64,000 nt of DNA, from positions 186,001-250,000 of the forward strand of contig NZ_SAUZ01000003.1 in assembly GCF_004022215.1 (NCBI RefSeq), in the 5' to 3' direction. Position 1 is the first letter of the stretch, and each line of letters begins with the position of its first letter. The DNA is from Paenirhodobacter populi (GTDB taxonomy: Bacteria; Pseudomonadota; Alphaproteobacteria; Rhodobacterales; Rhodobacteraceae). The notes beneath the pieces were generated by a model, which was not told where the DNA came from, did no database searches, and worked only from the letters and a program-made list of their open reading frames with translations. The position numbers and the translations under genes were made by a program. Below are positions 1-9,470 of this stretch, one piece after another.

Positions 1-13
1 GCGTATAAGCCAT
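1..13 (-). CDS. gcvP: Glycine dehydrogenase (decarboxylating), first four codons only
   Basis: The left edge holds an ATG on the minus strand followed by codons for Ala, Tyr and Thr before the window ends. A GAGG Shine-Dalgarno-like sequence lies about nine bases upstream. GcvP proteins often begin with a short Met-Ala-(Phe/Tyr)-Thr start, and gcvP commonly follows gcvT-gcvH, so this is read as the start of the P-protein (PLP-dependent glycine decarboxylase). The identification rests on position and four residues. Confidence 0.55.
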
Positions 14-49
14 CAGAAAACCTCAGTAGGGTCGGTCCGGAAACGGCGA

Positions 50-67
50 CGGCGGGTTTCCCCGCCG
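50..67 (-). terminator. GC hairpin between gcvH and gcvP
   Basis: A perfect 7-bp stem (CGGCGGG / CCCGCCG) with a 4-base loop lies just after the gcvH stop codon and about 37 bases before the gcvP start. No T-run follows on the minus strand. It is more likely an intercistronic mRNA-stabilising or partial attenuation hairpin than a full terminator. Confidence 0.35.
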
Positions 68-73
68 TTCCGA

Positions 74-436
74 TCAGCCGATGAAGTCCTTGTATTCGTC
101 CTCGGACATGTAGTCGTCGATCTGGCTCATCTCCGTCGGCCGGATCTTGAAGAACCACGCGCCCACCGCATCCTCGTTCACCAGCGCCGGGTTGTCGGCC
201 AGCGATTCATTCACCTCGACGATTTCACCATCCAGCGGCGAAAGGATGTCGGACGCGGCCTTGACCGATTCGATCACGCAGATCTCGTCCCCCTTGGCCA
301 CCTGCGTCTCGATTTCCGGCAGTTCGACAAAGACCACATCGCCCAGCTGTTCCGAGGCATGTTCGGTGATGCCGACCACCACGAGGTCGCCCTCGACCCG
401 CAGCCATTCGTGCTCTTCGGTGTATTTGACGGTCAT
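74..436 (-). CDS. gcvH: Glycine cleavage system H protein
   Basis: This 120-residue protein is the lipoyl carrier of the glycine cleavage complex. It shuttles the aminomethyl group from the P-protein to the T-protein and is reoxidised by the L-protein in the cytoplasm. The family signature is clear: the lipoylated lysine sits in ESVKAAS (Lys59), followed by a PLDGEIVEVN turn typical of the hybrid barrel fold. Length is normal for the family (about 120-130). The gene lies 11 bases after gcvT on the same strand and is probably cotranscribed with it under the glycine riboswitch upstream of gcvT. Confidence 0.97.
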   Translation of the reverse strand: MTVKYTEEHEWLRVEGDLVVVGITEHASEQLGDVVFVELPEIETQVAKGDEICVIESVKAASDILSPLDGEIVEVNESLADNPALVNEDAVGAWFFKIRPTEMSQIDDYMSEDEYKDFIG

Positions 437-447
437 GGGAAGGCTCC

Positions 448-1542
448 TCAGCGCTTGTAGGAATGGGGATGGAAAGGCATGGGCACGATCCGCGCGGGCA
501 GACGCTTGCCGCGGACCTCGCCGTAGACGGTGGCGCCCTGCGGCAGGTCGGCGGGCAGATAGGCCATCGCCATCGGCGCCTCGATCGACGGGCCGAACCC
601 GCCCGAGGTCACACGCCCGATCGGCGCGCCGCCTTCGGGCCCGGCAAAGATCTCAACGCCCTCGCGCATCGGCGCGCGGCCTTCGGGGCGCAGGCCCATG
701 CGCTTGCGGTCGGCGCCGCGCTCGATCTGGCCGAGGATCACGTCGGCCCCGGCGAAACCGCCCTCGATCCGTCGCCGCTTCTGGATCGCCCAGAGCAGGT
801 CGGCCTCGACCGGGGTGGTGGTGATGTCGATGTCATGGCCGTAAAGGCACAGCCCCGCCTCCAGCCGCAGGCTGTCGCGCGCGCCAAGGCCAATCGGCGC
901 CACCTCGGGCTCCGCCAGCAGCGCGCGGGCGAAATCGGTGACGACCGTTTCGGGAACGGAAATCTCATAGCCGTCCTCGCCGGTATAACCGGACCGCGAG
1001 ACCCAGAGCGTTGCCCCTTGCCAGCCGAATTCCGCCACGTCCATGAAGCGCATCGCCGCGACGCCGGGCAACAGCCGTTCCAGCACGGCGGCGGCCTGCG
1101 GCCCCTGCAAGGCCAGAAGCCCGCGATCGGTGACGACCTTCAGCCCCGGGATATGCGCGGACATATGGGCGATATCGGCCTCGGCGCAGGCGGCATTGAC
1201 GACAAGGAACAGGTGGTCGCCCTTGTTGGCGATCATCAGGTCGTCCAGAATCCCGCCCGCCGCATTGGTGAACATGCCGTAGCGCTGCCGGTTCAGGCCC
1301 AGCCCCGCCACATCCACCGGCACCAGCGTTTCCAGCGCCGCGACGGCCTCCATCGGCAGGATCACCTGCCCCATGTGGCTGACGTCGAACAGCCCCGCCG
1401 CCGCGCGGGTGTGCAGATGCTCCTTCAGCACGCCCATGGGATATTGCACGGGCATGTCCCAGCCCGCAAAGGGCACCATCTTCGCGCCCAGCTCGATATG
1501 CAGATCGTAAAGCCCCGTCCGCTTCAGGCTTTCTCCGGCCAT
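448..1542 (-). CDS. gcvT: Aminomethyltransferase (glycine cleavage T protein)
   Basis: This 364-residue T-protein transfers the methylene group from H-protein-bound aminomethyl-lipoate to tetrahydrofolate and releases ammonia. The N-terminus has the family pattern (LYDLHIELGAKMVPFAGWDM), and the central RSGYTGEDGYEI segment is the conserved GCV_T motif around the folate site. Length matches the family (360-375). It is the first gene of gcvT-gcvH-gcvP on the minus strand, directly downstream of a two-aptamer glycine riboswitch, so excess glycine should switch on its own breakdown. The ATG at 1542 follows the riboswitch closely and leaves room for an expression platform. Confidence 0.97.
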   Translation of the reverse strand: MAGESLKRTGLYDLHIELGAKMVPFAGWDMPVQYPMGVLKEHLHTRAAAGLFDVSHMGQVILPMEAVAALETLVPVDVAGLGLNRQRYGMFTNAAGGILDDLMIANKGDHLFLVVNAACAEADIAHMSAHIPGLKVVTDRGLLALQGPQAAAVLERLLPGVAAMRFMDVAEFGWQGATLWVSRSGYTGEDGYEISVPETVVTDFARALLAEPEVAPIGLGARDSLRLEAGLCLYGHDIDITTTPVEADLLWAIQKRRRIEGGFAGADVILGQIERGADRKRMGLRPEGRAPMREGVEIFAGPEGGAPIGRVTSGGFGPSIEAPMAMAYLPADLPQGATVYGEVRGKRLPARIVPMPFHPHSYKR

Positions 1543-1599
1543 GCCGCCCTCATGTCTTGCCGGAATACCGGCACCGATATTCTGGGCCTTGCGACCCGC

Positions 1600-1762
1600 T
1601 CGATGCCCCCTCTGTCCCTGCCCTTGCGGGCGCCTGAGATCGTTATCCCTTCGGCGGGCAAATGCCCTCTCCAGAGTTCTGGCCGGAACGGTCCTTTTGC
1701 CTGAGAGTTTACCGGGGCGGTTGCTCCTTCGGCACTGGCGCGGGGCCAGCTTCTCCCGATTC
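1600..1762 (-). promoter_or_regulatory. Tandem glycine riboswitch (two aptamers) of gcvTHP
   Basis: Read on the minus strand, the first aptamer (about 1762-1685) carries CGGGAGA, then GCCGAAGGAGCAA, then CTCTCAGGCAAAAGGACCG, the conserved core of the glycine aptamer. A second, more diverged copy follows (about 1680-1600) with CTCTGGAGAG, GCCGAAGGGATAACGATCTCAGGC and a GC helix. Two aptamers in series just ahead of gcvT match the classical cooperative glycine riboswitch. The expression platform must lie between about 1600 and the gcvT ATG at 1542; no strong terminator with a T-run is visible there, so translational control is possible. From 1763 to 1880 no gene is seen; this stretch should hold the promoter. 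Confidence 0.93.
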
Positions 1763-1880
1763 CGTCGCGCATCGGATAGCCGAGCATCCCCCGCACTGGC
1801 AACAGGAAAAACCGAAAACGACGGTTTGATCCCGATAGGCGACCGAACGCACCGGAAACGCCCAAAAAACGGGCGATCCC

Positions 1881-1932
1881 CTTCATTCTTCCATAAATAT
1901 CCTCGGGGGTGCGGGGGCAGACGGCCCCCGCC
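1881..1932 (-). repeat. Dispersed intergenic repeat, copy A (3' of gltX)
   Basis: On the minus strand, seven bases after the gltX stop, there is a GC hairpin (GCGGGGGC / GCCCCCGC, loop of five) followed by a conserved tail reading CACCCCCGAGGATATTTATG and ending GGAAGAATGAAG. The same hairpin-plus-tail recurs at six other places in the window. Here it lies in the sense orientation at the 3' end of a gene, which fits a role as a terminator or mRNA 3'-end element. Confidence 0.8.
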
Positions 1933-1938
1933 GCGACC

Positions 1939-3267
1939 TCAGCCGCGGGCGCGGACCTTGTGCAGAAGCGGCAGCAGATCGGCCATCTCCGGCCCGTGCG
2001 CCTGTCCGGTCAGCGCCTTGCGCAGCGGCATGAACAGCCCGCGGCCCTTGCGGCCCGTCGCCGCCTTCACCTTCGCTGTCCATTCGGGCCAGGTTTCCGC
2101 GGTGAACGGCGGCTCGGGCAGCAGCGCCAGCGCCTGCGCGACGAAGTCCGCATCCTCCGGATCGATCACCGGCTCGGCGCCATTCAGCACGAGGTCCGCC
2201 CAATGGTCCAGATCCGACAGCCTGTCGATGTTGTGCGAGGCGACCTTCCAGAAGGCCTCCGCCTGCGCATCGGGAATGCCCAGTTCCGCGATCCGGTCCT
2301 TCACCGCCGCAAAGGGCAGGTGCTGGTTGCGCGCGCGGGTCAGGGGCACCAGATCCTCGGCATCGAATTTCGTCGGCGCGGCGCCGAACTGGCTCAGATC
2401 GAACCCCTCGGCGATCTCGTCAAGGCTCATCTTCAGCTCGACCGGCTGGCTCGATCCCAGCCGCGCCATCATCGACAGCAGCGCCTCCGGCGCGATGCCC
2501 GAGGCCCGCAGATCGCGGATCGACAGCGCGCCGAGCCGCTTCGACAGTTCCTCGCCATGCGGGCCGGACAGCAGCGAATGGTGGGCGAAACGCGGCGGCG
2601 TGCCGCCGATCGCCCCGATGATCTGGATCTGCGTCGCGGTGTTCGTCACATGGTCGGCGCCGCGCACGATGTCGGTCACGCCCATGTCCACGTCATCGAC
2701 CGAGGAGGCGAAGGTATACAGCACCTGCCCCGAGGCCTTGATCAGCACCGGATCGGAAACCGAAGCCGCGTCGATCGAGATCGGCCCGAGGATGCCATCC
2801 GTCCATTCGATCCGTTCGTGATCCAGCAGGAACCGCCAGTAGCCCTCGCGCCCCCCGGCCCGCAGCGCGGCCTTTTCGTCCTCCGTCAGGTGCAGGCTCG
2901 ACCGGTCGTAGACCGGCGGCTTGCCCATGTTGAGCTGCTTCTTGCGCTTCAGGTCCAGCTCGGTCGGGCTTTCGAAACATTCATAAAGCCGCCCCGCATC
3001 GCGCAATTGCTGCGCGGCCTCCTCATACCGGCCAAGGCGCAGCGACTGCCGTTCCTCGCGGTCCCATGTCAGGCCCAGCCATTCCAGATCCGCCTTCAGC
3101 GCATCCACATATTCCTGTTTCGAGCGTTCCTGATCCGTATCGTCGATGCGCAGGATGAAGGTGCCGCCCGCCTTGCGCGCGATCAGATAGTTCATCAGCG
3201 CGGTGCGCAGGTTGCCGACATGGATATAGCCCGTGGGCGAAGGGGCGAAACGGGTAACGGTGGTCAT
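1939..3267 (-). CDS. gltX: Glutamyl-tRNA synthetase (short, GluRS2-like)
   Basis: This class I aminoacyl-tRNA synthetase of 442 residues attaches glutamate to tRNA. The HIGH motif appears as HVGN at residues 16-19 inside FAPSPTGYIHVGNLRTAL, and the KMSKS motif appears as LSKRLG at 241-246. The length is short compared with the roughly 470-residue enzyme. Many alphaproteobacteria carry two gltX copies, and this looks like the shorter one. If so, it may have altered tRNA specificity (Glu on tRNA-Gln for the amidotransferase route), but specificity cannot be read from sequence here. It is divergent from the small metalloprotease gene. Confidence 0.93.
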   Translation of the reverse strand: MTTVTRFAPSPTGYIHVGNLRTALMNYLIARKAGGTFILRIDDTDQERSKQEYVDALKADLEWLGLTWDREERQSLRLGRYEEAAQQLRDAGRLYECFESPTELDLKRKKQLNMGKPPVYDRSSLHLTEDEKAALRAGGREGYWRFLLDHERIEWTDGILGPISIDAASVSDPVLIKASGQVLYTFASSVDDVDMGVTDIVRGADHVTNTATQIQIIGAIGGTPPRFAHHSLLSGPHGEELSKRLGALSIRDLRASGIAPEALLSMMARLGSSQPVELKMSLDEIAEGFDLSQFGAAPTKFDAEDLVPLTRARNQHLPFAAVKDRIAELGIPDAQAEAFWKVASHNIDRLSDLDHWADLVLNGAEPVIDPEDADFVAQALALLPEPPFTAETWPEWTAKVKAATGRKGRGLFMPLRKALTGQAHGPEMADLLPLLHKVRARG

Positions 3268-3354
3268 CGAAGCTCTCCTGTTGGGTCCGCTCTTTCACAA
3301 CGGGGTGGTTTTGTCCATATCGGGGACAGGCGCGACAGGCGACGGGAGGCAGGA

Positions 3355-3759
3355 ATGGACGCATGGAAAGGCCGCGAGGCCCCCTCGATCGAGGATATGG
3401 AGGCGATGGCCGCGGCCGCGCGCGACACCCTGCCCGAGGCGTTCCGCGCCCCGGCGATGCAGGTCGTGCTGCGGATCGAGGATTTCGCCCCGGACAACCT
3501 GCTGGAAGAGATGGAGATCGACGATCCCTTTTCGCTGACCGGCCTCTATGACGGGGTGCCGCTGACGCAGAAATCGGTGATGGATCCGACCGGGCCGGAC
3601 GTGATCTGGCTGTTCCGCCGCGCGATCCTCGATGAATGGGTGGCGCGCGGGGATGTGGCGCTGGACGCGCTGGTCGCGCATGTCTTCGTCCATGAACTCG
3701 CGCATCATTTCGGCTGGTCGGATGCGGATATCGCCGCCATCGACCGTTGGTGGGAATGA
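3355..3759 (+). CDS. Minimal zincin-like metallopeptidase family protein
   Basis: The protein has 134 residues and no signal peptide. It ends with a zinc-peptidase motif HELAH at residues 113-117, followed by HFGWSDADI, which supplies a possible third ligand (Asp). This layout (short protein, HExxH near the C-terminus, conserved LYDGVPL in the middle) is that of the PF06262 'minimal metalloprotease-like' family found across actinobacteria and alphaproteobacteria, whose physiological substrate is unknown. The ATG at 3355 follows a GGAGGCAGGA ribosome-binding region. The gene is divergent from gltX and stands alone. Confidence 0.85.
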   Translation: MDAWKGREAPSIEDMEAMAAAARDTLPEAFRAPAMQVVLRIEDFAPDNLLEEMEIDDPFSLTGLYDGVPLTQKSVMDPTGPDVIWLFRRAILDEWVARGDVALDALVAHVFVHELAHHFGWSDADIAAIDRWWE

Positions 3760-3761
3760 TT

Positions 3762-3777
3762 TTCACGCTTGCGTGAA
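3762..3777 (+). promoter_or_regulatory. Perfect palindrome upstream of the Tat metallo-hydrolase
   Basis: TTCACGC-TT-GCGTGAA is a perfect 7-bp inverted repeat with a 2-base centre, 57 bases before the downstream ATG. A TATACC -10-like box sits at 3798-3803. The size and symmetry suit a TetR- or GntR-type operator. It could also act as the 3' hairpin of the preceding peptidase gene, although no T-run follows. Confidence 0.5.
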
Positions 3778-3833
3778 TTGTCAGCGGGACGTGAGACTAT
3801 ACCATCGACGCATCGCTCAAAGGAGGCCCGACA

Positions 3834-4757
3834 ATGAAAACCACATGGTGCAACCGCCGCACGGCGCTGATCACCGCTGCCGGCACCCTTGCCGCCCCCG
3901 CCCTGCTGCCGGTGCGCGCGGCGGCCAGCGAAACCGACGCCGAGATCCCCGCCTTTGCCCCCTACCGGCGGCTGAAGCTCGGCGCCTTCACCGTGACGCC
4001 GCTGCTTGCGGGCGCGCGGGCGCTTGACGATCCGCATGGCACCTTCGGCGTGAACGTCAGCGAAGAGGAATTCGCCGCCGTCTCCGCCGCGGCCTTTCTG
4101 CCGACCGAAAGGTCGATGAACTTCTTCACCCCGGTGCTGGTCGAGACCGGATCCGAGACGGTGCTGTTCGACACCGGCCTTGGCCCCGAGGGTATCCGCT
4201 CTGCGTTGAAGGCCGCCGGCAAGACGCCGGAGGATGTCACCCTCGTCATCATCACCCATATGCACGGCGACCATATCGGCGGGCTGATGGCGGGCGGCCA
4301 GCCGACCTTCCCGAATGCGCGCTATGTCACCGGCCAGGTCGAATACGACCACTGGGCCGCGGCCGGCAACGAGGGGTTCGACACCAAGGTCCGGCCACTG
4401 ACCTTCGATTTCGTCGAGGATGGCGCCTCGCCCGTTCCCGGCATCACCGCGGTCTTCGCCCCCGGACATACGCCCGGCCACATGGCCTACCGCCTCGAAA
4501 GCGAGGGCAAGGCGCTGATGCTGACCGCCGATACCGCGAACCATTACGTCTGGTCGGTCGGCCAGCCGGATTGGGAAGTGCGCTTCGACATGGACAAGCC
4601 CACCGCTGCCGAGACGCGCAAGCGCATCCTCGGCCAGATCGCCGAAGAGAAGATTCCCTTCATCGGCTATCACATGCCCTTCCCGGCGGTCGGGTATCTT
4701 GTCGCCGAGGGGCCGGGGTTCCGCTTCGTCCCGGCGAGCTATCAGCTCGATCTTTGA
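3834..4757 (+). CDS. Tat-exported metallo-beta-lactamase-fold hydrolase
   Basis: The protein has 307 residues. The N-terminus is a twin-arginine signal (NRRTALITAAG, then a hydrophobic stretch and an Ala-rich cleavage region near residue 31), so the enzyme should fold in the cytoplasm and work in the periplasm. The zinc motif HMHGDH is at 142-147, followed by further metal-ligand histidines in FAPGHTPGHMAY, an Asp in LTADTANHY and a late GYHMPFP. This pattern resembles lactonase-type members of the superfamily, but the substrate cannot be named. An AAAGGAGG ribosome-binding site supports the ATG at 3834. No partner gene is adjacent. Confidence 0.88.
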   Translation: MKTTWCNRRTALITAAGTLAAPALLPVRAAASETDAEIPAFAPYRRLKLGAFTVTPLLAGARALDDPHGTFGVNVSEEEFAAVSAAAFLPTERSMNFFTPVLVETGSETVLFDTGLGPEGIRSALKAAGKTPEDVTLVIITHMHGDHIGGLMAGGQPTFPNARYVTGQVEYDHWAAAGNEGFDTKVRPLTFDFVEDGASPVPGITAVFAPGHTPGHMAYRLESEGKALMLTADTANHYVWSVGQPDWEVRFDMDKPTAAETRKRILGQIAEEKIPFIGYHMPFPAVGYLVAEGPGFRFVPASYQLDL

Positions 4758-4942
4758 CCGGGCGCCGAAAAAGGATTTTGAGCATCGTCGCGGAAATCGT
4801 TCCGTATCTGGCGAAGATCGGCCTGAAATCGCAGCATTTCTGGCCGGTTCAAGACAGATTTCCCGGTTTTTGGCTAGACCTACCCTGTCATACGGACTTT
4901 TTCGGCAGCCTGTTAGACCTGATCGCGGGTGGAGAGGGGGAG

Positions 4943-5006
4943 AGGGGGCCAGCCCCCTCGCGCGTTCCGCGCTCACCCCCGGGATATTTATGGAAACACG
5001 AAAGGC
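4943..5006 (+). repeat. Dispersed intergenic repeat, copy B
   Basis: Plus-strand copy: hairpin AGGGGG-CCAG-CCCCCT, then a small GCGCG/CGCGC hairpin, then the tail CACCCCCGGGATATTTATGG followed by AAACACGAAAGG. It lies about 185 bases after the metallo-hydrolase gene, in the same orientation. The rest of the 382-base gap 4758-5139 contains no credible gene, RNA or other motif. Confidence 0.8.
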
Positions 5007-5139
5007 AGAAGGCTTCGGGGGTCGAGGCGGGTGTCGGGTGTTCGGCGCCGGCGGCTTTCGCAGTAGGCGATGGCGCGGCGCACCACACCTTTTGCGGTTC
5101 CGAAATGTGCCTGTGTGGACGCACGAGGATGCGGGCGCC

Positions 5140-7334
<2,195 letters not shown>

Positions 7335-7376
7335 TCAAGCGCGGCATGCCGCCGGGTGGGGCGCGGGGTGGGATCC

Positions 7377-7429
7377 GGGAGGGCGCGCCCTCCCGGCGGG
7401 TGGGGTTCGGGGAGGGCTGGCCCTCCCCG
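7377..7429 (-). terminator. Two tandem GC hairpins after the GNAT gene
   Basis: Positions 7377-7394 are a perfect 18-base palindrome (GGGAGGGCG / CGCCCTCCC), and 7408-7429 is a perfect 9-bp stem (CGGGGAGGG / CCCTCCCCG) with a CTGG loop. Both are preceded by GGTGGG, which suggests a duplicated unit of about 31 bases. They lie between the GNAT stop (7452) and the obgE start (7283), so they could end GNAT transcription. No T-run follows. Confidence 0.5.
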
Positions 7430-7451
7430 ATGCCCCCCTCTCCGATGCCCT

Positions 7452-8006
7452 TCAGCCCATCTTGCGCAGATAGGTCCAGGTCGGCACATGCGCGTTGCGC
7501 GCCAGCGACCAGCTTTCGGCATCGCCCAGATAGGCGAAGCCCGCATTGGTCAGGACACGGGCCGATCCCGGATTGTCCTGAAACACCTCGGCGAACAGGG
7601 TGCGCGAATGATGCGGATTGGCCGCGACCAGCGCCTGCACCGCTTCGGAGGCGAAGCCCGCATTCCAGAACCCCGGTCCGACCCAGAAGCCGACCTCGGA
7701 CTGGTCCTCCTCGATCCGGGTCAGCGAAACGATCCCCAGCACCTCCGCCAGCCCCTGCGCCGATCCGTCCATCGCCCAGACATCCTCCGTCCGCTTCGGC
7801 GACATGGCGCGGGTGATGAAGCTTTCGGTCGCGCCGGGCGGCAGCGGATGCGGAATCGCCCGCGTCCCCTCGGCGACGCGGCGGTCGGCGGTATACATGG
7901 CGATCAGCCCGGCATCCGACTTGCGCAGCGGGCGCAGGATGAAACGTCCGGCCTCGATCACCGGCTGGTCGGCGCCTTGCGGCGGCGTGATGGTTTCCTG
8001 ATACAT
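7452..8006 (-). CDS. GNAT-family N-acetyltransferase (RimJ/RimL-like)
   Basis: This 184-residue protein is related to the ribosomal-protein alanine acetyltransferase group. It starts with the typical beta1 region (IEAGRFILRPLRKSDAGLIAMY), continues with EVGFWVGPGFWNAGFASEAV, which corresponds to the acetyl-CoA-binding motif, and has NPGSARVLTNAGF, the conserved Asn/Ala helix of the C-terminal half. The acceptor substrate is unknown. An AGGAGGAGC ribosome-binding site lies just ahead of the ATG at 8006. It is inserted between the rplU-rpmA pair and obgE, all on the minus strand, but separated from rpmA by a terminator. Confidence 0.88.
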   Translation of the reverse strand: MYQETITPPQGADQPVIEAGRFILRPLRKSDAGLIAMYTADRRVAEGTRAIPHPLPPGATESFITRAMSPKRTEDVWAMDGSAQGLAEVLGIVSLTRIEEDQSEVGFWVGPGFWNAGFASEAVQALVAANPHHSRTLFAEVFQDNPGSARVLTNAGFAYLGDAESWSLARNAHVPTWTYLRKMG

Positions 8007-8137
8007 GGGCGCTCCTCCTCGAAACGCTGGTCCGTCGATGGCCTATCCGGGAAATAGGTCAGGCGCGTGACATTACACCCCTGTCCCTTTGTTTTCGCTT
8101 AAATTTCATCTTCCCCGACGCCCACCGGACATGGAAA

Positions 8138-8165
8138 GGGGGACCGGCCTTCCAGCCGATCCCCC
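8138..8165 (-). terminator. Rho-independent terminator of rplU-rpmA
   Basis: An 11-bp stem with one G-T pair (GGGGGATCGGC against GCCGGTCCCCC on the minus strand) and a 6-base loop is followed by a CTTTCC tail. It lies 28 bases after the rpmA stop. Between here and the GNAT start (8007-8137) only the GNAT promoter region is expected. Confidence 0.7.
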
Positions 8166-8193
8166 CAAATCTGTTTCCGGGTTCCGGGTCGGC

Positions 8194-8463
8194 TTACTCG
8201 GCCGCCTCCGCGACCGGGAGGACCGAAATGAAGGTGCGGCCTTTGAGGCCTTTGTGGAACTGCACCTTGCCTTCGGTCACGGCGAAAATCGTATGATCCT
8301 TGCCCATCATGACGCCTTGGCCCGGCCACCAGGTGGTGCCGCGCTGACGCACGATGATGTTGCCCGAGATCACGGATTCGCCACCGTAGAGCTTGACGCC
8401 AAGACGGCGGCCAGCGGAGTCGCGGCCGTTGCGGGACGAACCGCCTGCTTTCTTGTGAGCCAT
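8194..8463 (-). CDS. rpmA: 50S ribosomal protein L27
   Basis: L27 of 89 residues. It carries the signature [18 protein letters not shown] and [14 protein letters not shown]. The N-terminus reaches towards the peptidyl-transferase centre of the ribosome. The start is the usual Met-Ala-His-Lys-Lys; there is no cleavable N-terminal extension of the Firmicute type. It lies 15 bases after rplU and is cotranscribed with it. Confidence 0.98.
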   Translation of the reverse strand: MAHKKAGGSSRNGRDSAGRRLGVKLYGGESVISGNIIVRQRGTTWWPGQGVMMGKDHTIFAVTEGKVQFHKGLKGRTFISVLPVAEAAE

Positions 8464-8478
8464 GGTATCGCTCTCCTC

Positions 8479-8865
8479 TTACTTCGCTTCGTGCGCGGCA
8501 ACGCGCGCGGCAGCGGTTCCGACGGCTTCCTTCACGCCCGAGGCAGCGGCGCCCGAGGCCAGAACCTCGGTCACGCGCACCAGCGTCAGTTTCTGACGAT
8601 GGCCACGGGTGCGCTGCGACGAATGTTTGCGGCGGCGCTTGTGATAGGTGATGACCTTGTCGGCCTTGATGTTGTCGATGACCTCGGCGACCACCGCGGC
8701 ACCCTCGACCAGCGGGGCGCCGACGGTCAGGCTGTCGCCGCCGACCATCAGAATTTCGTTGAACTGGACTTTTTCACCAGCCACGGCAGCGATCAGTTCC
8801 ACGCGGAGCACGTCGCCCGCCTGAACCTTGTATTGCTTGCCGCCCGTCTTGAGGACCGCGAACAT
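8479..8865 (-). CDS. rplU: 50S ribosomal protein L21 with C-terminal extension
   Basis: L21 of 128 residues. The core (MFAVLKTGGKQYKVQAGDVL to HRQKLTLVRVTEV, about 1-105) is standard and binds 23S rRNA in the large subunit. About 25 further residues, rich in Ala and Gly, follow the core. Extended L21 is seen in other alphaproteobacteria, and the function of the extension is not known. It is the first gene of the rplU-rpmA pair. Confidence 0.97.
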   Translation of the reverse strand: MFAVLKTGGKQYKVQAGDVLRVELIAAVAGEKVQFNEILMVGGDSLTVGAPLVEGAAVVAEVIDNIKADKVITYHKRRRKHSSQRTRGHRQKLTLVRVTEVLASGAAASGVKEAVGTAAARVAAHEAK

Positions 8866-9176
8866 GGGTCATTCCTTCGTATCAGCCGCGCCCTGTGGCC
8901 CTCGCGGTTTCCCGTCTGGTTCGTGGGTTTCCCCGCCTCGGACAGCGCGCCCCGTGCGGGGCGTTGTTAATGAGAATCCCCCCGCGAAAGGCAGTCCTCC
9001 GCCGGGTCTGCGGCTTATCCGGGATCGGGCGCGGCAAGTCAAGGCCTTTGTCCGGCCCTTCTGCCCCGTGCCCGCCCGTCCCGGCCCATCACTTGTGCGC
9101 GAGCCTGCGGCGGGGAAATGTCGGGGAAATGTCAGCGCCGCTCCGGACCGGAAACGGGGCACGGGCGGAGGGGGTG

Positions 9177-9240
9177 CAAGGGGGCCAGCCCCCTCGCCCG
9201 TTCCGGGCTCACCCCCGGGATATTTAGGGAAGAATGAAGG
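9177..9240 (+). repeat. Dispersed intergenic repeat, copy C
   Basis: Plus-strand copy with hairpin AAGGGGGCCAGCCCCCT, a second GCCCG/CGGGC hairpin, and the tail at 9209-9239 in a variant reading ATATTTAGGGAAGAATGAAG. Its 31-base tail is a perfect inverted repeat of the tail of copy D (9366-9396). The whole gap 8866-9470 between rplU and parC contains no credible gene; besides copies C and D it should hold the rplU promoter near 8866-9000. Confidence 0.85.
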
Positions 9241-9365
9241 CCATCAAGATTTCGGTTACCACAGTAGGTCATGCTGGATACACGGAACAGGCAGGGACGC
9301 CGATGACCGTGAAGGATGAAGGTCCGGTTCGGCGTCGCCTAGCTTCCCGGGCCGGGCCTCTTTGT

Positions 9366-9431
9366 CTTCATTCTTCCCTAAATATCCCGGGGGTGAATTT
9401 GCCGTCAGGCAAAGAGGGGGCTGGCCCCCTT
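9366..9431 (-). repeat. Dispersed intergenic repeat, copy D (3' of parC)
   Basis: Minus-strand copy. Forty bases after the parC stop come the hairpin AGGGGGCCAGCCCCCT, a small TTTGCC/GGCAAA hairpin and the tail (9396-9366), identical base for base to the tail of copy C. It is sense-oriented with parC, as expected of a 3'-end element. Confidence 0.85.
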
Positions 9432-9470
9432 CTTTCCTGTCCACGCGCGATTCCGGCCCCGATCCGCGCC

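Noticed and set aside
9241-9365. Small gene or tRNA between repeat copies C and D
   Set aside because: No frame with a ribosome-binding site and no T-loop sequence (GGTTCGA) or cloverleaf was seen.
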